Below, one piece after another: positions 55,677 to 64,000 of a stretch of DNA of 64,000 nt. The position numbers and the translations under genes were made by a program. Every line of letters begins with the position of its first letter. Positions within the stretch are counted from its first letter, which is position 1. Under the pieces are notes generated by a model. It was not told where the DNA came from. It did not search any database and saw only the letters and a list, made by a program, of their open reading frames with translations. Source of the DNA: an uncultured Eubacteriales bacterium (GTDB lineage Bacteria > Bacillota > Clostridia > Oscillospirales > Acutalibacteraceae); assembly GCA_934695425.1 (NCBI GenBank), contig CAKUVH010000002.1, forward strand, positions 124,001-188,000. The letters run 5' to 3'.

Positions 55677-57062
55677 TTAATTGGTTGACTTTTTGAGCAC
55701 CACAATAGTTTCCACATGTTTTGTTCTTGGGAATAAATCAACCGGGCAAATTTTTTTGAATTGATAACTATCGGTTAATTCGAATAATTTTTTTAAATCC
55801 TTTGATAAGGTTGCCGGATTGCATGATATATATACTATAGTATCCGGGAAAATTTCAACTAAATTTTCAATAAATTTTTCAGAGCAGCCTTTTCTCGGCG
55901 GATCAACAACTACAACGTCGTAGTTTGAATTTTCAGCCGAAATATTTTTAATTATCTCAGTTGAATCCGAGCACACAAAATCGATATTATTAATATTATT
56001 AATCTTCGCATTTTCTTTTGCATTTTCTATGGCTTTCGGAACTATTTCTGTTCCTGTTACATGATTCACCTGATGCGCCATCGTCATGCCGATTGTCCCT
56101 ATTCCGCAGTAAAAATCAATCAAGTTTTGTTCTTTCTTCAGTTCGGCATATTCTATGGCTAAGTTATAAAGTTTTTCGGTTTGATTGTGATTGATTTGAT
56201 AAAAAGACTCAGTCGAAATATTAAATTTCAAATTGCATAAATTATCCGTGATGTAACTTTTCCCGTAGAGTGTTTTGAAATTTTTTCCGAGAATAACATT
56301 TGTTTTTTCGGTATTGTAATTCAAAACTATCCCCGTAATATTTTTAAATTTTGATGTTAAAAATTCAACTAAATTCTTTGGATTGAATTTTTTCCCGTGA
56401 TTTATCACCAAGCAAACCATTATTTCACTGCAATCGGAATTACTTCTGATATAAACATGTCTGACGGTTCCCGAATGAGAAAATTCATCATAGGGGAGTA
56501 TATCATTGGATACCATCCAAGTTTTTACATGTTTTGTTATGTCGTCAAAAACTTCGGGGTGCAATTTACAACTTTCACAGTTGCTTATATTATGGCTTCG
56601 AGATGCAAAAAATCCCGAAATTACATTCCCGTCTTTATCTTTGCCGAAAGGAATTTGTGCCTTGTTGCGATATCCTATAATTTTTTCCGAACCCAATATT
56701 TTTTCGATTTGTAAGTTTTTAAATCCTCCGATGCGAGCCAAACAATCCGAAACATGCTTTTCTTTTATTTTCAATTCCGCAGGATAAGAAATATGCCTGA
56801 ATGCGCACCCTCCGCACCTGGAATAGTAAGAACAATCACACTCGATTCTGTCGCACGAGGGTTTTATGTACTTTTCAACTTTACCGACCAAATAGTTTTT
56901 TGCTTCTTTAATTATTTTAACTTCTACGTGGTCACCTACAGCGGATTTCGGTACAAAGATTGCTATGCCGTTAAATCTTCCTATGCCGTCGCCGTTTATG
57001 TTTACGTCTTCTATAGTTATTTTTACTATGTCGTTTTTTCTTAAATTCGATGTTTTACTCAT
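55677..57062 (-). CDS. 23S rRNA (uracil-C5)-methyltransferase, RlmD/RumA type
   Basis: 461 residues from ATG 57062 (an upstream in-frame extension of 39 codons looks non-coding). TRAM domain 1-70, four Cys of an iron-sulfur cluster (CDCSYYSRCGGCAF with CESCKLH), then DFYCGIGTIGMTMA for SAM and VVVDPPRKGCS plus YISCNPATL with the catalytic Cys. It methylates a uridine in 23S rRNA. Placed just upstream of dltA on the same strand. Confidence 0.9.
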   Translation of the reverse strand: MSKTSNLRKNDIVKITIEDVNINGDGIGRFNGIAIFVPKSAVGDHVEVKIIKEAKNYLVGKVEKYIKPSCDRIECDCSYYSRCGGCAFRHISYPAELKIKEKHVSDCLARIGGFKNLQIEKILGSEKIIGYRNKAQIPFGKDKDGNVISGFFASRSHNISNCESCKLHPEVFDDITKHVKTWMVSNDILPYDEFSHSGTVRHVYIRSNSDCSEIMVCLVINHGKKFNPKNLVEFLTSKFKNITGIVLNYNTEKTNVILGKNFKTLYGKSYITDNLCNLKFNISTESFYQINHNQTEKLYNLAIEYAELKKEQNLIDFYCGIGTIGMTMAHQVNHVTGTEIVPKAIENAKENAKINNINNIDFVCSDSTEIIKNISAENSNYDVVVVDPPRKGCSEKFIENLVEIFPDTIVYISCNPATLSKDLKKLFELTDSYQFKKICPVDLFPRTKHVETIVVLKKSTN

Positions 57063-57146
57063 TTTTTCTCTCTTCGTTTTATGAATTTTCATATAAAGTA
57101 TATTGTACCACAATTCTAAACATAATTCTACATATTGTGAGTTTAT

Positions 57147-57177
57147 ATAAAAAAAGAGCCGCCTCATCGGGCGACTC
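57147..57177 (-). terminator. terminator of the Cys-rich peptide gene
   Basis: On the minus strand GAGTCGCC, loop CGATGA, GGCGGCTC, then T run. Confidence 0.85.
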
Positions 57178-57193
57178 AAGTTTTAGGCGATAA

Positions 57194-57325
57194 TCAACCG
57201 CCGCAGCCACATCCGCAGCCATTTCCGCAACCGCAGCTGTCGTCTCCGCAGCAGCAGCAAAGAACTATAATGATGAGAACAATTATGAAGCAGCAGTTAT
57301 TTCCGCCGAAAAAGTTATTACACAT
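57194..57325 (-). CDS. 43-residue cysteine/glycine-rich membrane peptide
   Basis: A short gene with an AAGGAGGAATTC ribosome binding site and its own terminator. The protein has MCNNFFGGNNCC, a hydrophobic segment (FIIVLIIIVL), a CCCC stretch and a tail alternating Cys and Gly. Similar short orphan peptides occur in many Clostridia genomes (recall). The role is unknown; metal binding at the membrane is a plausible guess. Confidence 0.7.
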   Translation of the reverse strand: MCNNFFGGNNCCFIIVLIIIVLCCCCGDDSCGCGNGCGCGCGG

Positions 57326-57479
57326 GTATGAATTCCTCCTTTTAATATTTACATTAACATACTATTTCAGAGCAAATAATTTGGTTACTCATTTTTTAAA
57401 ATAAAATTTTTATAAATATTTTTTTAATATAAAATACGACTATATGCATATATATTTTTTAATTTTCACTAAAAAATAA

Positions 57480-57508
57480 TTGACTTTACTCATATAAAGT
57501 TGTATCAT
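57480..57508 (+). promoter_or_regulatory. promoter of the leader-AAA+ operon
   Basis: TTGACT (57480-57485), 17 bases, TATCAT (57503-57508), about 40 bases before the start codon. No other promoter or terminator is obvious inside the three-gene unit. Confidence 0.6.
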
Positions 57509-57547
57509 GGTAGTGTGCGTAATTTATTATAATGAAGGAGGATTATT

Positions 57548-59650
57548 ATGGATATAGGTAAAAAAATTGAGGAAGTTTTTGAACAAATGAAAGAAAGACC
57601 TGTGCTAATGGATAAATTCTATGAGCTCGAGGATATGGATCAAATTTATGAGTTTTTTCATTCGGTAAGAGGTGGATACACTAAACAAGAATTTTTCAAA
57701 TATGTATCCGATTTCTTGGATGAATTGGATGAGCTTGATGAACTTAGCGATAGTGAAATTAATGCAGAAAATTTGAGTAATGTTGCCGGCGGAGCGGGTG
57801 CGTCCAAAAAAGCTCTTGCAGGTATGTTGGCAGCAATGTCTTTGTTCCCGGCAGCTCCTACAGGATTGTATGCAGCTGAAAATTCTCAAAATAACACAAA
57901 CATAGAAGCTAAAGCGGAAGAACAACCTAAAGCAAGCGAAGAAAATAAAGAAGAGAACAAAGAAGAGAATAAAGAGGAAGATCAAAAAAAGAAATCCAGC
58001 ATCTTTTCAAGAATTAAAAAATTTATCTTTAAAAATAAAGGTAAGATAGCTCTCTGCGTTGCGGGATTGGTTCTTGCTGCGATTGCTATTAAAAATCGCG
58101 AAGGAATTATCAACTGGACACAAGAAACTATAGATTCTATAAAGAAAATATTTAGTCCTAAAAAAGATGTACAACTCGCAGGGCTGGAAGAAAAACTAAA
58201 AGCCGGTATGAGTGATGAACAAGCCAGAGAAGAAATCTCCAAGCTTGTTATCGGACAAGCAGAAGAAATGAAAATGCCCGGCCCCTCGAGTTCGGCGGCT
58301 GATTTCGAAAGATACAATGCATATCTCAAAGTTAAAGAAATGCGCGACCACCAAATAGAGTCTTTGGTATCAAGATACTCCAAAGAGAGCCAGAATGTAA
58401 GTTGGTATAGCAAAATCCCTTATTTCTGCGGACTTGCAGGAATGCTTGCTTTGGGTAAAGAAGCAGCCGGTGGTTTCTCAGATTGCTTGAAATTTTTCTC
58501 TTCACTTCAAGATTCTGCATATAATTTGTTTGGACCATACAGTATTTTTAGTAGATTCTTTAATATGAGTAGGGTAGAGTATGACCCTGTTAAACCTGTT
58601 GATTCAAATTCAAATCTAACCAAAGCGTTTAAGGAAGTAAAAGGTCAAACAAAGGCCAAAGAGCAACTTAGACGCGCAATTTCTCAGATAGTAGTAGAGA
58701 GATATTCTAGATTTAAGAATGAAAAACCATATGAGAAGGCAGACGTTTTTTATTTCATCGGACCTTCCGGCGTAGGAAAAACTTATATGGCGGCGAAATT
58801 ATGTGAACATAAAGCCTTAACTAATGATGACGCACCATATCTTTTCTCTGCGGGAGACATTGATAGTGCATCGGATCTTTCTCTTGTTGAACAGATTTTT
58901 GGACCTAAAAATGACTACAGTTACGATAATAACAAAAAAGCAAAGAGCAGTTTGTACACATATATTAAAAACCATCCAAACGGCGTAGTTGTATTTGATG
59001 AGTATGACAAGCTCCCGGATAACAGCTTGGACGAAGTATTTAGAAGTGCTATGGACAAAGGAAAAGTAATAGTTGCCGGTCAAGAACTCGATTGTTCCGG
59101 AGTTACATTTATCTTAACATCCAACGAGAGTAAAGAATCACTCAATATAGCAGGTGGAAACAAGGAAAGAGAAGATGACGAGTCTATTACTCATCATAGT
59201 CACGACAAATCATTCACAAACAGAATTCATGTCGTTGAATTTGAAAAATTATTTGAGGATAATTATGTAGATATCGCAAAAATAGAACTTTATGAAAAAT
59301 TGAATGATACATTTAAAGAAAAAGACATGGGCGGCGTAAAGATATCAATGAGCGAAGATACTATCAAGAAAATTGCCGACAGAACAACAAAATACGGCAA
59401 AGGCGCTCGTTATATTAAGTATGACCTTTTAGGAGAAGCTATTAGAGTTATTACTGAATTGATATTTGGTAATTCCGGCGGAAAGATTAAGAAATTTAGA
59501 GGAAAAACAGTTGAACTCGAGTATAATCTCAGAGATGTCAGCGAAGAAGAAGCTAAATATGATGCTCCGGCAGATGTAGACGGCAAATATTATGTTAAAG
59601 ATGGCGATAAATATAAACGCTGGGAATTCGAGGCAACTCTTAAAGATTAA
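57548..59650 (+). CDS. Nif11-like leader fused to a ClpB-like AAA+ ATPase
   Basis: 700 residues. Residues 1-82 resemble the Nif11-type leader of exported peptides: helical, acidic, GYTKQEF, ending LSNVAGG (79-82). Directly after comes KKALAGMLAAMSLFPAAPTG followed by LYAAEN, which reads like a Sec signal peptide. A charged linker with KEENKEE repeats and a membrane segment (about 166-181) precede a helical region. About 365-640 is an AAA+ module like the second ring of ClpB: Walker A GPSGVGKT (405-412), Walker B VVVFDEYD (about 480-487) and a sensor Asn in ILTSNES. The C-terminal small domain follows. It should be an ATP-driven unfoldase or remodeller placed in or beyond the membrane. First of three paralogous genes. 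AAGGAGG supports the ATG. Confidence 0.8.
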   Translation: MDIGKKIEEVFEQMKERPVLMDKFYELEDMDQIYEFFHSVRGGYTKQEFFKYVSDFLDELDELDELSDSEINAENLSNVAGGAGASKKALAGMLAAMSLFPAAPTGLYAAENSQNNTNIEAKAEEQPKASEENKEENKEENKEEDQKKKSSIFSRIKKFIFKNKGKIALCVAGLVLAAIAIKNREGIINWTQETIDSIKKIFSPKKDVQLAGLEEKLKAGMSDEQAREEISKLVIGQAEEMKMPGPSSSAADFERYNAYLKVKEMRDHQIESLVSRYSKESQNVSWYSKIPYFCGLAGMLALGKEAAGGFSDCLKFFSSLQDSAYNLFGPYSIFSRFFNMSRVEYDPVKPVDSNSNLTKAFKEVKGQTKAKEQLRRAISQIVVERYSRFKNEKPYEKADVFYFIGPSGVGKTYMAAKLCEHKALTNDDAPYLFSAGDIDSASDLSLVEQIFGPKNDYSYDNNKKAKSSLYTYIKNHPNGVVVFDEYDKLPDNSLDEVFRSAMDKGKVIVAGQELDCSGVTFILTSNESKESLNIAGGNKEREDDESITHHSHDKSFTNRIHVVEFEKLFEDNYVDIAKIELYEKLNDTFKEKDMGGVKISMSEDTIKKIADRTTKYGKGARYIKYDLLGEAIRVITELIFGNSGGKIKKFRGKTVELEYNLRDVSEEEAKYDAPADVDGKYYVKDGDKYKRWEFEATLKD

Positions 59651-59687
59651 TATCAATAAATGTTAGTAGAAAAGGGGAGAGATGAAG

Positions 59688-61196
59688 ATGGTAAAAAATA
59701 TTGATAGAATGATTGAATCAGTAATAGAAAGAGAAGACCTAATGAGAGAATTAGCCGAGCAAGAATCTTATGAAGATGTTTATAATTTTTGCACTTCCAT
59801 AGAGGACGGATATACGCAAGAAGAATTATTCCGATTATTGGATGAAGCATATGAAGATTACGGATATGCAGTCCCTGAAATTGAAAATAACGCGCTGGAT
59901 TATGTAGCCGGTGGAAAGGGAGATTTCAGAGGAAAAATCATGGCAGGAGTACTTTCGTCTCTTGCCCTTTTCCCCGCAAGCGCAGTAGGGACCAGCGCTC
60001 TGGATCAAGATTCCTCCAAAGTGAGCTCTGAAAATTCAGCAAGCTCCGTAGAAAACAAAAAAGGAATTAAAGCGGGAGTAAGAGCACTTTCCGCGATGTG
60101 TAATTATAAATATTCTAAAAACAAATCCAGTATATTTGAGGGCAATTGGCTGGATAAAATGTTTGATAAATTATATTTAACCGAAGACACAAAATCACAG
60201 CTTAAAAAAGTTATGGTATCGATTGACGATGAGAGGTTTAAGTACTCGCAAGAAGGTAAAGCTTATGATCACGGGGACGTTATTTATGTAGATGGACCAG
60301 GTCTTTCGAACAAAGCAGACGCTCTCAAAACCGTATTTGCATTTGAACGACCATGTGTTTATTCACTTTCAGATATGGATAAGGAATCTGAAAAATCTAA
60401 AGTTGAACAAATTTTTGGACCTACTTCTGAAGACAAAAAGTCAAAAGGAAATGTATTCTCTTATATAAAAAATCTTTTTAATAAAAGTGATAAACATAAA
60501 AGTTTATATAGTTATATTAAAAGCCACCACGGCTTTGGATGCGTAATTTTGAAAGATTATGATAAGTTACGTGATAAGGACGTGGATGAAGCTCTTGAAA
60601 AAATAATTGATACAGGAAAAATAACCGTATCCGGGGAAGAAATTGATTGCTCAGGAATAACTTTTATATTAACTACTGATAGTGGAGAGTATTCCAATCT
60701 ACATTTTGGCAAAAAAATTAATCACAAACTTAGCGGTTGTTGTGACTCTTCATTTTTAAACAAATTAAAAATCGTTGACTTCGATAGGACTGCTGAGCGA
60801 AAAGTGAGAAATTGTATAGAATCTGTGACTCGTGAGTGCTTTTCGCAACTCTATAATAGTGATGTGGAAATAGATGTAATATTAAGCGATGAAGAGGTAA
60901 ATAAGATAATCGAAGAAGAAGGCTTAAAAGACGAAAATTATGATGAATTTACGTATAATCATTCTTTAGAATACAAGATTAGGCGAGCCCTGTATGGAAT
61001 TCTTTATAAATACTATGGTCTTGAAAAAATGGATAAAATAAAAGCTCCAAATAAAATAAATGTAGAGTTTAAGTATGAATTGAAGGAATATTCTTCAGAT
61101 GAGATGGAGTTTGAAGAAAAATTTATACCCAAGGGAGTAGTTGAAGTCGATGGAAAAACGATGTATTGGGGAATTACGGCGACTATAAAAGATTAG
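59688..61196 (+). CDS. leader-AAA+ paralogue with degenerate ATPase motifs
   Basis: 502 residues from ATG 59688 (GGGGAG 8 bases upstream; an ATG six bases earlier is too close). Leader 1-76 ends YVAGG. A signal-peptide-like stretch follows (GKIMAGVLSSLALFPASAVG). The AAA+ part aligns with the first protein (VEQIFGP, LYSYIKSHHGFG, DCSGITFILT), but Walker A has become GPGLSNKA and Walker B VILKDYDK, losing the Lys-Thr and acidic pair. It lacks the linker and clear membrane segment. Likely a pseudo-ATPase partner. Starts 37 bases after the first gene. Confidence 0.78.
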   Translation: MVKNIDRMIESVIEREDLMRELAEQESYEDVYNFCTSIEDGYTQEELFRLLDEAYEDYGYAVPEIENNALDYVAGGKGDFRGKIMAGVLSSLALFPASAVGTSALDQDSSKVSSENSASSVENKKGIKAGVRALSAMCNYKYSKNKSSIFEGNWLDKMFDKLYLTEDTKSQLKKVMVSIDDERFKYSQEGKAYDHGDVIYVDGPGLSNKADALKTVFAFERPCVYSLSDMDKESEKSKVEQIFGPTSEDKKSKGNVFSYIKNLFNKSDKHKSLYSYIKSHHGFGCVILKDYDKLRDKDVDEALEKIIDTGKITVSGEEIDCSGITFILTTDSGEYSNLHFGKKINHKLSGCCDSSFLNKLKIVDFDRTAERKVRNCIESVTRECFSQLYNSDVEIDVILSDEEVNKIIEEEGLKDENYDEFTYNHSLEYKIRRALYGILYKYYGLEKMDKIKAPNKINVEFKYELKEYSSDEMEFEEKFIPKGVVEVDGKTMYWGITATIKD

Positions 61197-61220
61197 AATA
61201 TAAGTATGGGAGAGATGAAG

Positions 61221-62660
61221 ATGGTAAAAAATATTGATAGGATGATTGAATCAGTAATAGAAAGAGAAGACCTAATGAGAGAATTAGCCGAGCAAGAATC
61301 TTATGAAGATGTTTATGATTTTTGTACTTCCATAGAGGACGGATATACACAAGAAGAATTATTTGAATTTTTAGAGGGAGCGTACGAAGATTACGGGTAT
61401 ATGCCGTCCGAGCTCGAGGACGCTACTCTGAATTGCGTGGCAGGAGGAAAAGGAAGTTTAAAAGGGAAAATGATGGCCGGAATGCTTTCGTCTATTACGT
61501 TGTTCCCGGTTAGCGCGGTGGGAACCAGCGCTTTGAATCAAGAGTCTTCTGATGGGGATGAAAAAAATCCTATCGATATTGTGGATGGCAAACAAAGTTC
61601 AAATATAGGGATAAAAGCACTCTCGGCAATGCGTTCCTATAAATATTTAAAAGGCGGTCCGAACATATTTAAGCCTGTCGATACCACAAAAAAATCTCAT
61701 AGACGTTTAAGAGGAGTCGAAGGTCAGAAAAACGCCAAATCACAAATTGAAGCCTATCTTGAAAAAATCGAGAACGAAACACAAGAATGTTTGGAGCAAA
61801 ACAAAAAATATAATCACGCAGATGTACTTTGCTTTAACGGCGCCAGAGAAAAAGAATGGAGAGAAAGTTTGCGCGCCCTAAGAAATTATTATAAAACTCG
61901 TTTTCATCTTGCTCCGGGCAACCAAGCTGTATGCATAGACATCGTTCAAGGCGCATGGGGAAACAATACTTCAAAAATTGTTGAGGAGTTGCTTTCTAAA
62001 GCTCAGGATTTTGTTCAGAAAGATGGCAAATATTTAGTAGTTATCGAGGATTTAAACGATACTTTTAATAAAGATATTTACAATGCTTTTGCCGAAGCAA
62101 AAAAATCCGGTATTGTAGAGTTTAACGGTAAAAAATATGATTTATCCAAAGGAATGTTCGTGCTGATTTCATCAGTTGAAGATTCGAAAAAAGCTTTTTC
62201 GGACAACCTTTCTAACGAAGTTCAAGATACGCTTAAAGAAGGAATTGTAAATTTTGAGGAATATACTCCTTCCGAATACAAAGAAATTATCAGAGATAAA
62301 TTTTTGTTCGAAGAGACACTTATAGAAAGCTATTTAGATAGAAAATTGTTTTTATCCAAGAACAAAGACGAAGAAATATGGGAGAAATATTCCATGGCGC
62401 TAAACATGTTGGATGACTATAAAGAAAATGTAAATGAAATTTCCCGCGAGCTGTATGATTACATACATTCTCATAGTTATAAGGATAATTGCAGCAGGAT
62501 ACCGTCGCTTTTATTCAACTGGGAATATATGGAGCTCCTTGGAAAACAATCTCCCTATAAATTGATGTTCACGTCTGACCAAAAGAAAGTTGTAGATGAA
62601 TTTAAGTCAGAAGCAGATAACGAAATAGACAAAAATAATTTTATAATAAGTAATATATAA
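61221..62660 (+). CDS. second leader-AAA+ paralogue, more divergent
   Basis: 479 residues from ATG 61221 (GGGAG 8 bases upstream). The first 30 residues are identical to those of the preceding gene and about 100 bases of DNA differ by few changes. The leader ends NCVAGG, then GKMMAGMLSSITLFPVSAVG. The AAA+ region keeps RLRGVEGQKNAKSQIEA and VVIEDLNDTFNKDIYNAF, but Walker A has become FNGAREKEW. It ends with a helical region unlike the others. A terminator follows, so it closes the operon. Function as a non-catalytic subunit is inferred. Confidence 0.75.
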   Translation: MVKNIDRMIESVIEREDLMRELAEQESYEDVYDFCTSIEDGYTQEELFEFLEGAYEDYGYMPSELEDATLNCVAGGKGSLKGKMMAGMLSSITLFPVSAVGTSALNQESSDGDEKNPIDIVDGKQSSNIGIKALSAMRSYKYLKGGPNIFKPVDTTKKSHRRLRGVEGQKNAKSQIEAYLEKIENETQECLEQNKKYNHADVLCFNGAREKEWRESLRALRNYYKTRFHLAPGNQAVCIDIVQGAWGNNTSKIVEELLSKAQDFVQKDGKYLVVIEDLNDTFNKDIYNAFAEAKKSGIVEFNGKKYDLSKGMFVLISSVEDSKKAFSDNLSNEVQDTLKEGIVNFEEYTPSEYKEIIRDKFLFEETLIESYLDRKLFLSKNKDEEIWEKYSMALNMLDDYKENVNEISRELYDYIHSHSYKDNCSRIPSLLFNWEYMELLGKQSPYKLMFTSDQKKVVDEFKSEADNEIDKNNFIISNI

Positions 62661-62663
62661 AAT

Positions 62664-62701
62664 TTTCCCGGAAAGTTGCCGTTTTAAGCACTTTCCGGGA
62701 A
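62664..62701. terminator. terminator of the leader-AAA+ operon
   Basis: TTTCCCGGAAAG and CTTTCCGGGAA form a stem with a 15-base loop between convergent genes. Confidence 0.8.
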
Positions 62702-62731
62702 TTTATTTATAAGATATTTAATTCAAAATCT

Positions 62732-63928
62732 CTAATAATTATTTTTCGTTCTTACGATTTCCATGTACAATTTTTGGAAATTATCTATTATTCCAACTAG
62801 CTTGCTTTTGTGATCGTAAGTTTTTATTTGACTTTCCATACTTTTTGAAATGAGCCATATGTTAGATTCAATTTCTGATATTTTTTCTTCATCTTTCGGG
62901 AATTCTACTACAATAGGGTCGGTGATTTCTTTCATAGAATTTAGACGTTTTATTCTAAGCTCAGCACAACTTGAATTGTAGTTTTCCAATTCGTTGCAGA
63001 GTTCTTCAAATTTGCTTCTAAACATACTGTCGGTAAGTAGTTTTTTGATTCTGTTTTTTAATTTCATTATTTCATAAAGATGTGAATTTATAGGCGCTTT
63101 GGGGCCGAGATTATATTCAAAATTTTTACGTAAATTCTCAATGTCAGCAAATACTTTATCTATTGTATCTTCGTCTTTGGCTGTGGCTATTTTGTCATCT
63201 TTCATGATTTTATTGATAGATTGAGTTGCTTCATTGATAGTTCGAATTTTATATTTTAACATATTATCAATAACAGTTCTCATAATATTTTTGAATTTTA
63301 TTTCAGCGTTATCACTTTTACAGAAATCACGGGTACACATTGATACCGAAGGGTCTTCTATTTCATAAATACTTTTAACTGTGTGGAAAAGTACATCTTT
63401 TAACACGTACTTTTTCGATTTGTCGTTGCCCAGAGTGTTGTTTTTCATAAACTTACAATCTTGAGTAATAATCGTTTCTATAAATTTTCCTACGCTATCG
63501 TGATAATTAGAAAGATCGTCACGTATACTGTGCCAAACCGTGTCTACATATTTTGACTTTGCAATATTTCTTTCTTCTCTGTTTCTTGCGTAGTAGCAAG
63601 CTTCAAACCAACAGACGCTGTCCGATTTTTGATGAGTTTTCTCTTCCGGAATGAAACCTGAACTATGTTTTATATATGCAGAATAAGCATCTGATATTAC
63701 TACATACGTTATTCCGCCGGCAACAGCACACTTGACCAAATCAGTAAAAATTTCAACCTTTTCTTCGTATGTTAAAGTCTTTGTTTTGCCTTTGTTACAA
63801 ATGCTTGAGTATTTTGATTCAGCATACCGGGTCTGTTGAGTATTTGCAAGTAAATTCGGCGCCGAACTTGATACCATTAAGCAACTTAATAAAGCAGAAA
63901 TTGTTTTTTTATTTAAAACAACCATCAT
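62732..63928 (-). CDS. exported protein of unknown function
   Basis: 398 residues: signal peptide 1-29 (TISALLSCLMVSSSAPNLLA), a short linker, a hydrophobic stretch (about 66-85, VKCAVAGGITYVVISDAYSA) and a long helical domain rich in charged residues. SDSVCWFEACYYARNREERN (about 103-122) places a Cys-Trp pair in a setting that vaguely recalls cysteine peptidases, but no matching His/Asp motif is evident. The helical part runs to the end. AGGAGG precedes ATG 63928; ATG 63925 is equally possible. Convergent with the leader-AAA+ operon. Confidence 0.6.
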   Translation of the reverse strand: MMVVLNKKTISALLSCLMVSSSAPNLLANTQQTRYAESKYSSICNKGKTKTLTYEEKVEIFTDLVKCAVAGGITYVVISDAYSAYIKHSSGFIPEEKTHQKSDSVCWFEACYYARNREERNIAKSKYVDTVWHSIRDDLSNYHDSVGKFIETIITQDCKFMKNNTLGNDKSKKYVLKDVLFHTVKSIYEIEDPSVSMCTRDFCKSDNAEIKFKNIMRTVIDNMLKYKIRTINEATQSINKIMKDDKIATAKDEDTIDKVFADIENLRKNFEYNLGPKAPINSHLYEIMKLKNRIKKLLTDSMFRSKFEELCNELENYNSSCAELRIKRLNSMKEITDPIVVEFPKDEEKISEIESNIWLISKSMESQIKTYDHKSKLVGIIDNFQKLYMEIVRTKNNY

Positions 63929-63957
63929 TTAAACCTCCTGATTTCTTACATATAATG

Positions 63958-63986
63958 ATTGTATCATGTGCTTTTAACAGAGTCAA
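63958..63986 (-). promoter_or_regulatory. promoter of the exported protein gene
   Basis: Minus-strand TTGACT (63981-63986), 17 bases, TACAAT (63958-63963). Confidence 0.7.
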
Positions 63987-64000
63987 CAATAAAATTAACC

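Overview
The window is AT-rich DNA from a low-GC, spore-forming Firmicute of the class Clostridia. The evidence is spoIVB next to spo0A, a SpoIIM-like gene, a complete dlt operon, LPXTG-type cell-wall anchored proteins, strong AGGAGG ribosome binding sites and TTGACA/TATAAT promoters. A Ruminococcaceae/Oscillospirales-like lineage is my inference. The notable cargo consists of exported enzymes whose substrates normally lie inside eukaryotic cells. They are a signal-peptide glycosyltransferase with lectin domains, a signal-peptide UDP-galactopyranose mutase, a PI-PLC-like enzyme and a PP1/PP2A-type phosphatase. They suggest a bacterium that lives closely with, perhaps inside, a eukaryotic host such as a protist.

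Layout. 1-15.2 kb is accessory and decayed. It holds two paralogous cell-wall anchored surface proteins with duplicated promoters and terminators, many frameshifted small genes, an Rpn-type nuclease, a Fic protein, a broken GC-richer GLUG/MBG-like adhesin, two possible structured RNAs, and a prophage scar (tape-measure tail fused to a frameshifted integrase) next to tRNA-Asn, a half tRNA-Asn copy and tRNA-Glu. 15.5-31.9 kb mixes housekeeping genes (dacA-type, fhs, trpS, fmt, a vanY-type peptidase, a diacylglycerol glucosyltransferase) with the secreted enzymes, an isolated phage baseplate pair, a tyrosine-phosphatase-like protein and a CYTH protein. 32-40.1 kb is a tandem array of four large or small proteins of no recognised family. 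Each has its own terminator and a promoter whose -35/-10 spacer is a (TA)n tract of differing length. 40.1-57.3 kb is mostly core: M18 aminopeptidase, lytic transglycosylase, tsaC/sua5, prfA, a secreted PPP phosphatase, RluA-type synthase, spoIIM, spoIVB, spo0A, an S1 protein, rlmD and dltABCD with an unusual downstream dltX. 57.5-62.7 kb is an operon of three paralogues. Each starts with a Nif11-like leader ending in Val-Ala-Gly-Gly, continues with a signal-peptide-like hydrophobic stretch and ends in a ClpB-like AAA+ region. Only the first keeps intact Walker motifs. A secreted protein of unknown function closes the window.

How the parts may work together (inference). The TA-tract promoters look like a phase-variable switch for a family of large proteins that carry SH3-ligand-like proline repeats and tandem YSTV tyrosine motifs. 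The exported glycosyltransferase/mutase pair could modify a glycan outside the bacterium. The leader-AAA+ trio could be an exported or envelope-located unfoldase with two pseudo-ATPase partners. Its leader type implies a C39 peptidase-containing ABC transporter encoded elsewhere. The two best candidates for an undescribed system are the leader-AAA+ trio and the TA-promoter array.
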